Counted from the stretch's first letter, positions 40,970 to 50,413 are shown. The stretch: DNA of 64,000 nucleotides from Poritiphilus flavus (GCF_009901585.1 NZ_WXYO01000005.1:1-64000), one strand, 5' to 3'. Program-made: numbers and translations. The notes: generated by a model not told the origin, from the letters alone.

Positions 40970-41725
40970 TTATCGGAACAATATCATTATAGCCCCAAGG
41001 GCGGTTAACACCAGGATCATTTTGCGATAGAATCCTTCTTTGATCACCCCAACCAAACGCACCCCCACAAACAACCCCAAAATTACTCCGGGTAAAAGCT
41101 TTAAATTGATCCAGAGGCTTTCCAGACTTATGGTCTCCCAGACAAAGAAGTGGAACGGGAGTTTTAGGACGTTAATAATGAGGAACAGCCAGGCAGCCGT
41201 TCCGATAAATTCGTTTTTAGGCAGTCGCTTCGCCAGAAAATAAACATTGGAAAAGGCCCCCGCCAGGTTTCCAATCATGGTGGTTATGCCTGCCATTAGT
41301 CCCATAAAGCTGGCAAAAGCCCAATGTGTAGGAACCGTTTTGGTCTTGCGTAAATCCCACCAGGCCATCATAAAAACGGTAGTAAGAATAATTACTACCA
41401 TACAGACCTTAAAGGTTTTTTCGGGCAGGTCCCTGCCAATCAGAACACCGATAAGCAGTCCCAGGACCATCCACGGTAAAAACTTTAGAATGTAGTTCCA
41501 ACGCGTATGTCGGTTGTAATAGAATACTGCGAACAGATCTCCCACCACCAACATGGGAACGATAAGTCCGGTAGATTCTCTGGCACCAAAAGCCAAGGCC
41601 ATTAAGGTGACAATGATAACCGCGATCCCCTTGATCCCGGATTTTGAAATTCCCAATACAAAAGAGGCTACAAATGCGATCACCCAGGAAGTTACAGAGA
41701 TATCCGGGTTGCTGAATAAGGGCAT
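40970..41725 (-). CDS. TauE/SafE-family anion exporter
   Basis: 251 residues with about seven or eight hydrophobic helices and the family pattern of two repeats (GISKSGIKGIAVIIVTLMAL near the start, GLMAGITTMIGNLAGAF in the middle, PGVILGLFVGVRLVGVI near the end). TauE/SafE proteins export sulfite, sulfoacetate and similar anions. Lying beside a sulfatase, it may remove sulfate-derived anions; that link is inference. It is divergent from the symporter gene. Confidence 0.85.
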   Translation of the reverse strand: MPLFSNPDISVTSWVIAFVASFVLGISKSGIKGIAVIIVTLMALAFGARESTGLIVPMLVVGDLFAVFYYNRHTRWNYILKFLPWMVLGLLIGVLIGRDLPEKTFKVCMVVIILTTVFMMAWWDLRKTKTVPTHWAFASFMGLMAGITTMIGNLAGAFSNVYFLAKRLPKNEFIGTAAWLFLIINVLKLPFHFFVWETISLESLWINLKLLPGVILGLFVGVRLVGVIKEGFYRKMILVLTALGAIMILFR

Positions 41726-41748
41726 GATTGGTTTTTAGGAATGGGAAA

Positions 41749-41756
41749 CAAAGGTA
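41749..41756 (-). promoter_or_regulatory. -7 box for the TauE/SafE gene
   Basis: TACCTTTG on the minus strand, an exact TAnnTTTG box, about 24 bases before the ATG at 41725. No clear -33 TTG at ideal spacing. A TATCTTTA near-match at 41770-41777 on the plus strand could serve the divergent symporter gene. Confidence 0.45.
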
Positions 41757-41798
41757 TTTCAAAAAAATATATCTTTATGGCTCGACCAAGACCAAACT

Positions 41799-43610
41799 AT
41801 GGAACTCAGTACACTAGACTACTCCTTTATCATTGTCTTTTTCTCAATCGTTTTAGGAATCGGGATCTATGTCTCAAAAAAATCGGGTAAGAGCTCTTCC
41901 GAATTCTTTCTATCCGGCAGAACCATGCCCTGGTGGCTTTTGGGGCTCTCCATGGTGGCCACTACTTTTTCTACGGATACGCCTAACCTGGTAACGGACC
42001 TGGTGCGTACCACTGGAGTATCCGGAAACTGGGGATGGTGGTGCTTTTTGCTTACCGGAATGCTGACGGTCTTCGTTTACGCCAAGCTGTGGCGAAAATC
42101 TAACCTGAACACAGACCTGGAGTTCTATGAAATACGGTACGGCGGAAAAGCGGCTAGTTTTTTGCGGAAGTTCCGTGCGGTTTATCTGGGGATATTCTTC
42201 AACGTTATTACCATGTCTGCTGTGACTTTGGCAGCCATCAAAATAGGAGGTATTATGTTGGGGCTGGAACCTTGGGAAACAGTGATAAGCGCTGGTCTGA
42301 TTACGGTTATCTTTAGTGCGCTGGGAGGATTTAAAGGTGTTGTTTATACAGATTTTCTATTGTTTTTCGTAGCGATGGCAGGAGCCATTGGTGCGGCCTT
42401 TTACCTGGTAAATATCCCGGAGGTAGGCGGGATGCAGGCGATACTGGAAAGTGAACACGTTAGGGATAAGTTGAACATTTTACCCAATTTCAGCGATAAA
42501 AAGGCGGTTATCACTATTCTGATCATCCCCCTGGCGGTACAGTGGTGGAGTTCCTGGTATCCTGGTGGCGAACCAGGGGGCGGGGGTTATATCGCCCAAC
42601 GAATGCTGGCTGCCAAGAACGAGAACCACGCCATAGGCGCGACCTTTTTCTTTAATATCATGCATTACGCATTAAGGCCCTGGCCGTGGATACTGGTAGC
42701 CCTGGCATCCCTGGTTGTCTTCCCCGATGTAGCAAGTATATCAGCTGCATTTCCCAATGTTCCGGCAGATAAGTTGGGTCATGACCTGGCCTATTCCGCC
42801 ATGTTGACCAAATTGCCCAGTGGTCTGCTCGGAGTAGTGCTGGCCTCTTTGATTGCCGCATATATGAGTACCATATCTACCCAGCTCAACTGGGGATCTT
42901 CTTATATCGTTTACGACTTTTACAAACAGCAGATCAATCCGAATGCCACAGAAAAACAAATGGTGGCCGTGGGTAGATTGTCTACCGTGGTTCTGATGGT
43001 CCTGAGCGCGTTTCTGGCCCTGGCCATGCAAAACGCTATGGGAGTGTTCAATCTGCTGCTCTCCTTCGGGGCCGGAACAGGTTTGATATTTATTCTTCGA
43101 TGGTTCTGGTGGCGGATTAATGCATGGAGCGAGATTTCAGCCATGTTCTCCTCTGGAATACTGGCTATTTTATTGGAGACCACCTCCCTGAAACCCTTTT
43201 TATTTGACCCGGAAACCGGACTAATGCCGGATTGGGCTGAACTGCCATTCATAATGGTATTTACCTCCGTGGTTTGGTTGGCAGCGACTTTCCTGACCCA
43301 ACCTGAAACCAAAGAGGTGCTCAGAAGCTTTTACCAGAAGATCCAACCTGGTGGTCCGGGATGGAATAAGGTGGTAGATGAGGCCAGGGCAGAACAAGTA
43401 GAAATTGTTAACAGCCAGGAAAAATGGAGTGTGCCGTCCGGGATCACAGCGATGCTTTTGGGTGTTGCGCTTATTTATTCCCTCTTGTTCGCAACGGGCT
43501 ATTGGATCTATGGAAGAACTACTGCAGCTTTCATCCTAACTGCGGTGGCCATAGTTTCAGGAATACTATTGATACGAGCATGGAACAGGATGAAGGATAA
43601 TCTTTTGTAA
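41799..43610 (+). CDS. Sodium/solute symporter (SSS family), second copy
   Basis: 603 residues with about 14 to 15 hydrophobic helices; SSS marks GRTMPWWLLGLSMVATTFSTDTP-type near residue 45 and LASLIAAYMSTISTQLNWGSSY near 350. It differs clearly from the symporter beside lacZ and has a longer C-terminal region. It probably imports the small sugar or sugar derivative released by the locus. The downstream acyltransferase gene begins 5 bases later, so the two form an operon. Confidence 0.92.
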   Translation: MELSTLDYSFIIVFFSIVLGIGIYVSKKSGKSSSEFFLSGRTMPWWLLGLSMVATTFSTDTPNLVTDLVRTTGVSGNWGWWCFLLTGMLTVFVYAKLWRKSNLNTDLEFYEIRYGGKAASFLRKFRAVYLGIFFNVITMSAVTLAAIKIGGIMLGLEPWETVISAGLITVIFSALGGFKGVVYTDFLLFFVAMAGAIGAAFYLVNIPEVGGMQAILESEHVRDKLNILPNFSDKKAVITILIIPLAVQWWSSWYPGGEPGGGGYIAQRMLAAKNENHAIGATFFFNIMHYALRPWPWILVALASLVVFPDVASISAAFPNVPADKLGHDLAYSAMLTKLPSGLLGVVLASLIAAYMSTISTQLNWGSSYIVYDFYKQQINPNATEKQMVAVGRLSTVVLMVLSAFLALAMQNAMGVFNLLLSFGAGTGLIFILRWFWWRINAWSEISAMFSSGILAILLETTSLKPFLFDPETGLMPDWAELPFIMVFTSVVWLAATFLTQPETKEVLRSFYQKIQPGGPGWNKVVDEARAEQVEIVNSQEKWSVPSGITAMLLGVALIYSLLFATGYWIYGRTTAAFILTAVAIVSGILLIRAWNRMKDNLL

Positions 43611-43615
43611 TCAGA

Positions 43616-44710
43616 ATGGCGCTAAAAAACAGAATAATTTCCGTAGATATTTTCAGGGGCCTGACCATAGTCCTTATGATCCTGGTGAATACTCCAGGGA
43701 CCTGGTCCAGTGTTTACGCCCCATTTTTGCACGCGGAATGGCATGGGTATACCCCCACAGACCTGGTTTTCCCCTTTTTCCTCTTTATTGTGGGAACCTC
43801 TATCGTATTCGCGTACAAGCATAAAAAAGCGGACGCCGCGGCTTATAAGAAAATCACCATAAGGAGCTTAAAACTAATAGGATTGGGCTTGTTCCTCGGG
43901 GCTTTCACCATATCCTTTCCCTTTATTAAGGAATTTAGCGAGATCCGTTTCCCTGGAGTATTGCAGCGCATCGGTGTTGTCTTCTTCTTTGCCGCTATTA
44001 TGTTCCTCAATTTCAGATGGAAAACCCTGATCGGGATCTGCGCTTTTTTACTTGTTGGTTACTGGTTGTTAATGGGGTTTGTACCGGTAAACGGAATGGC
44101 CTCCACTTTTGAAAGGGCTCCAAATAACCTCGCAAACTACATAGACCTGAACGTTCTGGGCACGCATATGTGGAAAGACGATTACGATCCCGAAGGCCTG
44201 CTCAGCACCATACCGGCAATTTGTTCCGCATTACTCGGAATATTTACCGGCCTTATCCTAACCTCAAAACAGGAACAAAAGATCCGCCTGATGGTGGGGA
44301 TAGGAGGAAGTCTCCTGATTTTAGGACATTTGTGGGATCTAGTTTTTCCGATCAACAAGGCGCTCTGGACCAGCAGTTTTGTACTGGTCACGGCGGGCTG
44401 GGCCAATATGTTCCTGGCGCTGATCTACTATATCACTGATGTCAGGAAAATCCAGTTTGGTAGTATTTTTCGATATGCAGGGGCCAATGCCATCACGGTC
44501 TATTTCTTGTCGAGCTTTATCACCAAGTTATTCTATTCCATCAAAGTGAGTGAGGAATTATCGTTACACGCCTGGCTTTTTGAGACTGTATTTGTACAGG
44601 ATTTTCTGTCGGCCCAGTTCTCCTCCCTGCTCTATGGCCTTACCGTAGTAGCGTTTTACGTATTGCTGGCCTATTGGCTCTACAAAAGAAATATCTTTAT
44701 CAAGGTCTGA
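43616..44710 (+). CDS. HGSNAT-like (DUF5009) membrane acyltransferase
   Basis: 364 residues with about ten hydrophobic helices. The N-terminal signature ISVDIFRGLTIVLMILVNTPG and HAEWHGYTPTDLVFPFFLFIVG is that of the heparan-alpha-glucosaminide N-acetyltransferase-like family (related to YeiB and DUF1624), in which acyl groups are moved across the membrane to a sugar. Bacterial members are common in carbohydrate loci, but their acceptors are mostly unknown. It is coupled to the symporter gene and convergent with ribE, with 17 bases between. Confidence 0.88.
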   Translation: MALKNRIISVDIFRGLTIVLMILVNTPGTWSSVYAPFLHAEWHGYTPTDLVFPFFLFIVGTSIVFAYKHKKADAAAYKKITIRSLKLIGLGLFLGAFTISFPFIKEFSEIRFPGVLQRIGVVFFFAAIMFLNFRWKTLIGICAFLLVGYWLLMGFVPVNGMASTFERAPNNLANYIDLNVLGTHMWKDDYDPEGLLSTIPAICSALLGIFTGLILTSKQEQKIRLMVGIGGSLLILGHLWDLVFPINKALWTSSFVLVTAGWANMFLALIYYITDVRKIQFGSIFRYAGANAITVYFLSSFITKLFYSIKVSEELSLHAWLFETVFVQDFLSAQFSSLLYGLTVVAFYVLLAYWLYKRNIFIKV

Positions 44711-44727
44711 CTGGGCCCGGAGCATTC

Positions 44728-45315
44728 TCAACGGGGACCCAGCAAGCGTGCCACATATTTACCGATCACATCGAACTCCAGGTTAACCACTGTTCCCGGG
44801 TTGTAATATTGGAACAGAGTATTCTCAAAAGTATAGGGGATGATGGCCACACTAAAACGGTCATCTTCGGAATCTACAACCGTAAGGCTCACACCGTCTA
44901 CGGTTATGGAACCCTTTTCTATGGTAACATTGTTTTTCGACGGTTCATATTCAAAGGTAAAAAGCCAGCTACCGTCTTTCTGAGTAATGCCGGTGCACCT
45001 TGCCGTCTGGTCTACGTGTCCCTGGACTATGTGACCGTCCAGACGGGAACCCACCTTTAAGCCGCGTTCAAGATTGACAAGGCTTCCTATTTGAAGCTCT
45101 CCCAAATTGGTCTTCTCCAAAGTTTCTTCTATGGCGGTAACCGTATAGGTATCTCCTTCCAGAGCTACCACTGTGAGGCAGACTCCATTGTGCATAACAC
45201 TCTGGTCTATCTGAAGCTCTGAACTAATGGAAGACTTGACCGAAATACTAAGATTTCCACCCTCTTTTTCCAGCTGAACCACGGTTCCTAAAGTTTCAAT
45301 AATCCCTGTAAACAT
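44728..45315 (-). CDS. ribE: Riboflavin synthase, alpha subunit
   Basis: 195 residues made of two lumazine-binding repeats: MFTGIIETLGTV at the start and GSRLDGHIVQGHVD in the second half, with VCLTV and VSLTVV at matching places. It converts two 6,7-dimethyl-8-ribityllumazine molecules into riboflavin in the cytoplasm. Length matches the family. It is divergent from pdxA, with about 60 bases between the starts. Confidence 0.96.
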   Translation of the reverse strand: MFTGIIETLGTVVQLEKEGGNLSISVKSSISSELQIDQSVMHNGVCLTVVALEGDTYTVTAIEETLEKTNLGELQIGSLVNLERGLKVGSRLDGHIVQGHVDQTARCTGITQKDGSWLFTFEYEPSKNNVTIEKGSITVDGVSLTVVDSEDDRFSVAIIPYTFENTLFQYYNPGTVVNLEFDVIGKYVARLLGPR

Positions 45316-45332
45316 GTTCTTCTTAAATTGAG

Positions 45333-45340
45333 TAGTTTTG
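45333..45340 (+). promoter_or_regulatory. -7 box for pdxA
   Basis: TAGTTTTG, an exact TAnnTTTG match, 34 bases before the pdxA ATG. The -33 element is weak. Confidence 0.4.
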
Positions 45341-45358
45341 CGCTTATCAAAGAAGATA

Positions 45359-45366
45359 CAAAGGTA
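45359..45366 (-). promoter_or_regulatory. -7 box for ribE
   Basis: TACCTTTG on the minus strand, an exact TAnnTTTG match, 43 bases before the ribE ATG. It lies about 20 bases from the opposing pdxA box, so the divergent promoters overlap. Confidence 0.5.
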
Positions 45367-45374
45367 AAGATATA

Positions 45375-46421
45375 ATGCAGGAAAAAGCGAAAATTAAGGT
45401 GGGGATTTCCATTGGTGATCTGAATGGGATTGGCTGCGAAGTGGCCATGAAAACCTTCGAAGATTCGAGAATGCTGGATTTTTGTACCCCGGTTTTCTTC
45501 GCATCCAATAAAACCATCTCCTTTCAAAAAAAAGCCTTGGGAATTGATTTTAATTTCAACGGGATCCCCAATGCCAGGAAACCTTTGGATGGCAAAATAA
45601 ATGTGGTAAATGTCTGGAAGGATATGCCCAAAACGGAATTTGGGGAATGTACCTCAGAGGCAGGCGACTATGCCATCAGATCCCTGAAAGCCGCCGTCGC
45701 TTCACTCAAGGCCGGGGAGATAGACGTACTGGTAACCGCCCCCATCAACAAAAAAAATATTCAGTCCGAGGATTTCAATTTCCCCGGACATACGGACTAC
45801 CTGGCTAAGGAACTTGAAGGAGAAAGCCTGATGTTCATGGTCTCAGAACAACTAAAGGTAGGATTGCTTACAGATCATGTGGCGGTTAAGGAAGTGGCGG
45901 CCGAGATTACCCCGGAGGTTATTGTAAAAAAGGCCAAAACAATCGAGCGTTCCCTTAAAATGGATTTTGCCATTAGAAAACCCAGGATCGCTTTCCTGGG
46001 CATCAATCCGCACAGTGGCGATGACGGGGTTATTGGGAAGGAGGATGATGAGGTCCTCAGGCCTGTGATAAGGCAATTATCCGATGAAGGACATTTGATG
46101 TTCGGACCCTACGCCGCAGATAGTTTTTTTGGATCCGAAAACCATCTGAATTTTGACGCTATCCTGGCTGCCTATCACGATCAGGGACTCATCCCCTTCA
46201 AAACTCTGGCATTTGGAAAAGGGGTGAATTTCACGGCTGGCCTTTCTAAAGTAAGGACATCTCCGGACCATGGAACTGCCTATGAAATTGCAGGTAAGGG
46301 CCAGGCGGATCACAGTTCATTCAAAGAGGCAGTTTTCACAGCCATTAGTATTTTTAAGAACCGCGAAGAATACCTGGAACTTACCTCAAATCCCCTGCAA
46401 AAACAGAAAATAAAAAAGTAG
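45375..46421 (+). CDS. pdxA: 4-hydroxythreonine-4-phosphate dehydrogenase
   Basis: 348 residues. Marks include KVGISIGDLNGIGCEV at the start, VTAPINKKNIQ, FPGHTDYLA with a metal-binding His, and AYHDQGLIPFKTLAFGKGVNFTAGL near the end. It catalyses an oxidation step in the deoxyxylulose-5-phosphate-dependent route to pyridoxal phosphate. Length is normal. The next gene has its own strong promoter, so pdxA is probably a separate unit. Confidence 0.96.
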   Translation: MQEKAKIKVGISIGDLNGIGCEVAMKTFEDSRMLDFCTPVFFASNKTISFQKKALGIDFNFNGIPNARKPLDGKINVVNVWKDMPKTEFGECTSEAGDYAIRSLKAAVASLKAGEIDVLVTAPINKKNIQSEDFNFPGHTDYLAKELEGESLMFMVSEQLKVGLLTDHVAVKEVAAEITPEVIVKKAKTIERSLKMDFAIRKPRIAFLGINPHSGDDGVIGKEDDEVLRPVIRQLSDEGHLMFGPYAADSFFGSENHLNFDAILAAYHDQGLIPFKTLAFGKGVNFTAGLSKVRTSPDHGTAYEIAGKGQADHSSFKEAVFTAISIFKNREEYLELTSNPLQKQKIKK

Positions 46422-46482
46422 CAGGGAGTGGCCGAAAAATATTCTTAGGGATAGGCCAGGACGAGCGGAAATATATTTTATT

Positions 46483-46517
46483 TTTGATTGGGTGTTAGGA
46501 AAAAAAAAGTATCTTTG
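46483..46517 (+). promoter_or_regulatory. Promoter of the DUF177-rpmF unit
   Basis: -33 TTTG at 46483-46486, 23 bases, then -7 TATCTTTG at 46510-46517, followed by C as is usual. The transcription start is expected near 46523, about a dozen bases before the ATG. This is the clearest Bacteroidota-type promoter in the window. Confidence 0.7.
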
Positions 46518-46535
46518 CACGCCTTAAACTAGTGT

Positions 46536-47072
46536 ATGATGGAGAAGCACAAGGAATACAACATTCCTTTTTCCGGGTTGAAAGAAGGAAAACACGAGTT
46601 TAAGTACACGGTTGACAATTCGTTCTTTGAGTCTTTCGGTTATGATGAATTCAACGGGGCCAACATCGAACTGCTGGTAAAACTGCACAAGATGAGTACC
46701 ATGCTGGAGTTTGAGATGAATGCTGGCGGAACGGTTAATGTAGCATGCGACCTTACCAGTGAACCTTACGATCAGAAAATCGAAGGAACTCTGGAACTCG
46801 TGGTCAAGTTCGGAGAATCGTACAATAACGAAGATGATGAGATTCTCATCATCCCGCATGGAGAGCATCAGGTTAATATCGCGCAATATGTGTACGAAAT
46901 GCTCGTTTTGGCTGTGCCTTCTAAAAGGATTCATCCCGGAGTTGCAGACGGCAGTTTAAAATCTGATGTTCTGGACAGACTGGAGGAATTACAACCGGGA
47001 GAGGCAAAAGAAAACAAAGAAAATACAGATCCCAGGTGGGATGCATTAAAGGATTTACTAACGGATAAATAA
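46536..47072 (+). CDS. DUF177 (YceD) protein
   Basis: 178 residues with the DUF177 pattern: [20 protein letters not shown] at the start, a central [10 protein letters not shown] (one Cys kept of the usual pair), acidic middle, and [11 protein letters not shown] at the end. In bacteria this family is almost always directly upstream of rpmF and has been linked to 23S rRNA accumulation. Here it is 7 bases from rpmF. Annotation as YceD is by family and synteny. Confidence 0.88.
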   Translation: MMEKHKEYNIPFSGLKEGKHEFKYTVDNSFFESFGYDEFNGANIELLVKLHKMSTMLEFEMNAGGTVNVACDLTSEPYDQKIEGTLELVVKFGESYNNEDDEILIIPHGEHQVNIAQYVYEMLVLAVPSKRIHPGVADGSLKSDVLDRLEELQPGEAKENKENTDPRWDALKDLLTDK

Positions 47073-47079
47073 GTTTCAA

Positions 47080-47271
47080 ATGGCACATCCTAAACGGAAA
47101 ATATCAAGGACCAGAAGAGACAAGAGAAGAACCCATTACAAAGCGGTTGCTCCAACCCTTGCAACGGATCCTACCACAGGAGAAATGCACTTGTATCACA
47201 GGGCTCACTGGCACGAAGGGAAATTGTACTACAGAGGCCAGGTCTTGATCGATAAGACCGAAGAAGCCTAG
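47080..47271 (+). CDS. rpmF: 50S ribosomal protein L32
   Basis: 63 residues, [20 protein letters not shown] at the start, strongly basic, with the L32p pattern. The usual zinc-binding Cys pairs are absent; the matching region reads LYHRAHW, so this is a Cys-less (C-minus) form. It is a component of the large ribosomal subunit and is followed by a strong terminator. Confidence 0.96.
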   Translation: MAHPKRKISRTRRDKRRTHYKAVAPTLATDPTTGEMHLYHRAHWHEGKLYYRGQVLIDKTEEA

Positions 47272-47298
47272 GCGCATAAATCGTAAAGACACTATACC

Positions 47299-47329
47299 AA
47301 CTCCTGCTTTTTTAAGTAGGAGTTTTTTA
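47299..47329 (+). terminator. Intrinsic terminator after rpmF
   Basis: Arms ACTCCTGCTT and AAGTAGGAGT (one G-T pair) around a short T loop, then a run of six T at 47323-47328. Confidence 0.85.
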
Positions 47330-47445
47330 TGGAATTCAAAAATTCCTAAAAAGGGGGTTTTTAAACGAAAAGTCACAAAAAATCCTTACTTTTCACCAAT
47401 TTTGGAGCATTTTTCAAAGGTTTATAGCTAAAACTGAGCATTAGC

Positions 47446-48441
47446 ATGAGCAAACTAACGGCAGCTATTACGGCTGTAGGGGCTTACGTTCCAGACTTCA
47501 GACTTACCAATAAGGTCCTCGAAACAATGGTTGATACCACTGATGAATGGATAACGACCAGGACGGGAATCAAAGAAAGAAGAATTTTAAAGGACAAGGA
47601 TAAAGGCACGTCTTACCTGGCTATTAAAGCCGCAGAAGACCTTATCCAAAAAAGCAAGATAGACCCTAAGGAAATAGACCTGGTTATTTTGGGTACAGCT
47701 ACTCCGGATCTTCCGGTGGCAGCTACCGCGGTTTATGTGGCATCAAAAATTGGGGCTGTAAATGCTTTTGCTTATGACCTGCAAGCCGCCTGTTCCAATT
47801 TTTTGTATGGGATGTCTACGGCAGCTCGATATATTGAGTCCGGGAAGTATAAGAAAGTCCTGCTCATTGGAGCGGATAAAATGTCGTCTATCCTGGACTA
47901 TACAGACAGAACGACCTGCATTATTTTTGGTGATGGAGCGGGAGCGGTTCTTTTTGAGCCCAATACGGAAGGCTTTGGACTTATGGATGAATACCTGAGA
48001 TCTGATGGCAGCGGACGGGAGTTCCTGAAGATCGAGGCGGGAGGTTCGCTATTACCGGCTTCGGAAGAAACCGTTAAGAACAAGCAACACTATGTGTTTC
48101 AGGACGGCAAGTCCGTTTTTAAGTTTGCCGTTTCAAATATGGCCGATGTCGCTGCACGCATTATGGAGCGCAATGACCTCACACATGACGATGTGCACTG
48201 GCTGGTACCACACCAGGCGAACAAGCGGATCATAGATGCCACCGCTCATCGCATGGGATTGGATAACAGTAAGGTAATGATGAATATTCAGCGGTATGGA
48301 AATACCACCTCAGCAACTTTACCACTTTTACTGTCAGACTACGAGAGCCAATTAAAGAAAGGAGACAATCTGGTCTTTGCGGCTTTTGGCGGAGGATTTA
48401 CCTGGGGTTCTATCTACCTGAAATGGGCGTATAACCCTTAA
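47446..48441 (+). CDS. fabH: Beta-ketoacyl-ACP synthase III
   Basis: 331 residues. The Cys-His-Asn triad is visible: Cys116 in QAACSNFLYG, His256 in LVPHQANKRI and Asn286 in YGNTTSA. It starts fatty-acid elongation by condensing an acyl-CoA with malonyl-ACP in the cytoplasm. The next genes encode two subunits of acetyl-CoA carboxylase, which makes the malonyl donor precursor, so the cluster covers the start of lipid synthesis. Confidence 0.96.
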   Translation: MSKLTAAITAVGAYVPDFRLTNKVLETMVDTTDEWITTRTGIKERRILKDKDKGTSYLAIKAAEDLIQKSKIDPKEIDLVILGTATPDLPVAATAVYVASKIGAVNAFAYDLQAACSNFLYGMSTAARYIESGKYKKVLLIGADKMSSILDYTDRTTCIIFGDGAGAVLFEPNTEGFGLMDEYLRSDGSGREFLKIEAGGSLLPASEETVKNKQHYVFQDGKSVFKFAVSNMADVAARIMERNDLTHDDVHWLVPHQANKRIIDATAHRMGLDNSKVMMNIQRYGNTTSATLPLLLSDYESQLKKGDNLVFAAFGGGFTWGSIYLKWAYNP

Positions 48442-48477
48442 TAATACAGCAACTCAACTAACTAAAACCTGAAATCC

Positions 48478-48972
48478 ATGGATATCAAAGAAATTCAGAG
48501 TCTTATCAAGTTTGTAGCCAAATCCGGTGCCAGCGAGGTAAAGCTGGAAACAGACGATATTAAGATCACGATCAGAACCGGGGCAACAGGCTCAGGTTCC
48601 GAAACAACCTACGTTCAACAGATTCCGGTGGCTCCTGCGCCGGTACCGCAGGCAGCAGCACCACAAGCAGCACCCGAAGCAGCTCCGGAAGCCGATGCCG
48701 CACCTAAGGCAGAAGCCGAAGATGATTCTAAGTACATTACCATTAAATCTCCGATAATCGGGACTTTCTACCGAAAACCTTCGCCGGATAAGCCCGTTTT
48801 TGTGGAGGTTGGTGATACCATATCCAAAGGAGATGTACTCTGTGTGATTGAGGCGATGAAACTCTTCAACGACATAGAGTCAGAAGTGGCCGGAAAGGTG
48901 GTAAAAGTCCTGGTGGATGACTCCTCTCCTGTGGAATTTGACCAGCCGTTGTTCTTAATTGATCCTTCATAG
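48478..48972 (+). CDS. accB: Acetyl-CoA carboxylase biotin carboxyl carrier protein
   Basis: 164 residues: an N-terminal helical part, an Ala/Pro-rich flexible linker (about 50-82), and a C-terminal biotinyl domain with the biotin acceptor Lys128 in IEAMKLF. It carries carboxybiotin between the AccC active site and the carboxyltransferase. It lies 36 bases after fabH and 88 bases before accC. Confidence 0.97.
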   Translation: MDIKEIQSLIKFVAKSGASEVKLETDDIKITIRTGATGSGSETTYVQQIPVAPAPVPQAAAPQAAPEAAPEADAAPKAEAEDDSKYITIKSPIIGTFYRKPSPDKPVFVEVGDTISKGDVLCVIEAMKLFNDIESEVAGKVVKVLVDDSSPVEFDQPLFLIDPS

Positions 48973-49010
48973 GCAAATCAAAAAACCAAACCTACCTGAC
49001 TACAGGCGGG

Positions 49011-49035
49011 TTCCAAATCCAAGGTTTATTTGGAA
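49011..49035 (+). other. Hairpin in the accB-accC gap
   Basis: Perfect 7-bp arms TTCCAAA (49011-49017) and TTTGGAA (49029-49035) with an 11-base loop, then repetitive TTTGAAACTTGAAATTT-like sequence but no T tract. It could modulate the ratio of the two transcripts or simply be a dispersed repeat. Confidence 0.4.
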
Positions 49036-49060
49036 TTTGAAACTTGAAATTTAGACAGCT

Positions 49061-50413
49061 ATGTTTAAAAAAATACTGATAGCAAATAGAGGGGAGATTG
49101 CATTGCGGATCATCAGAACCTGCAAGGAGATGGGGATCAAAACCGTTGCGGTCTACTCCAAAGCTGATGAGGAAAGTCTTCATGTACGCTTTGCGGACGA
49201 AGCCGTTTGTATTGGCCCTGCGCCCAGCAGCGAATCTTATCTGAAGATCCCTAATATTATCGCTGCGGCGGAGATTACCAACGCAGATGCCATTCATCCG
49301 GGATACGGATTTCTCTCTGAAAATTCAAAATTCTCCAAGATCTGTGCAGAGCATGAGATCAAATTTATCGGCGCCTCAGGCGAACAGATAGATAAGATGG
49401 GCGACAAGGCAACCGCCAAGGAAACCATGAAAAAAGCAGGTGTACCTACCATTCCTGGCTCTGACGGCCTGATGAAGGATGTGGCAGATGCCAAGAAGAC
49501 CGCCAAAAAGATCGGCTACCCTGTTATGATCAAAGCTACTGCCGGAGGTGGTGGTAAAGGAATGCGCGCCGTTTGGAAAGAAGAAGAGATGGAGGAGCTT
49601 TTTGAAGGCGCGGTAAAAGAAGCTACGGCAGCCTTCGGAAACGGAGGGATGTATATGGAAAAACTGATCGAAGAACCCCGTCATATCGAGATCCAGGTTG
49701 TGGGCGATCAGTATGGAAAAGCCTGCCACCTTTCCGAAAGGGATTGTTCGGTTCAGAGAAGGCACCAGAAACTGACAGAAGAGACTCCCTCTCCTTTTAT
49801 GACGGATAAATTAAGGGACGAAATGGGAAAGGCAGCCGTGAAGGCCGCCGAGTACATCAAATACGAAGGGGCTGGTACAGTTGAGTTTTTGGTGGACAAG
49901 CACCGGAATTTCTATTTTATGGAAATGAATACCCGTATCCAGGTGGAACACCCGATAACCGAACAGGTAATTGACTACGACCTGATCCGTGAACAGATAC
50001 TGGTGGCCGGTGGTGTACCGATCTCAGGAAAGAATTATACGCCCAAGCTGCATTCCATAGAGTGCCGTATCAACGCGGAAGATCCCTATAATGGCTTCAG
50101 GCCATCACCTGGAAAGATCACTACGCTGCATACGCCGGGAGGACATGGAATAAGACTGGATACCCATGTCTACAGTGGCTATACGATCCCACCGAATTAC
50201 GATTCCATGATCGCCAAGCTGATCACTTCCGCCCAGACCAGGGAAGAGGCGATCAACAAAATGAAAAGGGCCCTGGACGAATTCGTAATAGAAGGTATTA
50301 AGACCACAATTCCATTTCACAGGCAATTGATGGATCATCCGGACTACCTGGCGGGGAACTATACCACGGCCTTTATGGACGACTTTGAAATGGACCCTGC
50401 ATACGACGACTAA
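49061..50413 (+). CDS. accC: Acetyl-CoA carboxylase biotin carboxylase subunit
   Basis: 450 residues. An N-terminal biotin carboxylase fold ([18 protein letters not shown]), ATP-grasp domain with the Gly-rich [12 protein letters not shown] loop near 165, [11 protein letters not shown] near 290, and the C-terminal domain ([10 protein letters not shown]). It carboxylates biotin on AccB with ATP and bicarbonate. Length is typical for the family. Confidence 0.97.
   Translation: MFKKILIANRGEIALRIIRTCKEMGIKTVAVYSKADEESLHVRFADEAVCIGPAPSSESYLKIPNIIAAAEITNADAIHPGYGFLSENSKFSKICAEHEIKFIGASGEQIDKMGDKATAKETMKKAGVPTIPGSDGLMKDVADAKKTAKKIGYPVMIKATAGGGGKGMRAVWKEEEMEELFEGAVKEATAAFGNGGMYMEKLIEEPRHIEIQVVGDQYGKACHLSERDCSVQRRHQKLTEETPSPFMTDKLRDEMGKAAVKAAEYIKYEGAGTVEFLVDKHRNFYFMEMNTRIQVEHPITEQVIDYDLIREQILVAGGVPISGKNYTPKLHSIECRINAEDPYNGFRPSPGKITTLHTPGGHGIRLDTHVYSGYTIPPNYDSMIAKLITSAQTREEAINKMKRALDEFVIEGIKTTIPFHRQLMDHPDYLAGNYTTAFMDDFEMDPAYDD

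Noticed and set aside
44674-45060. 128-codon plus-strand frame
   Set aside because: Antisense to ribE, which has both lumazine-binding repeats.
49376-49765. 129-codon minus-strand frame
   Set aside because: Antisense to accC, which is unambiguous.
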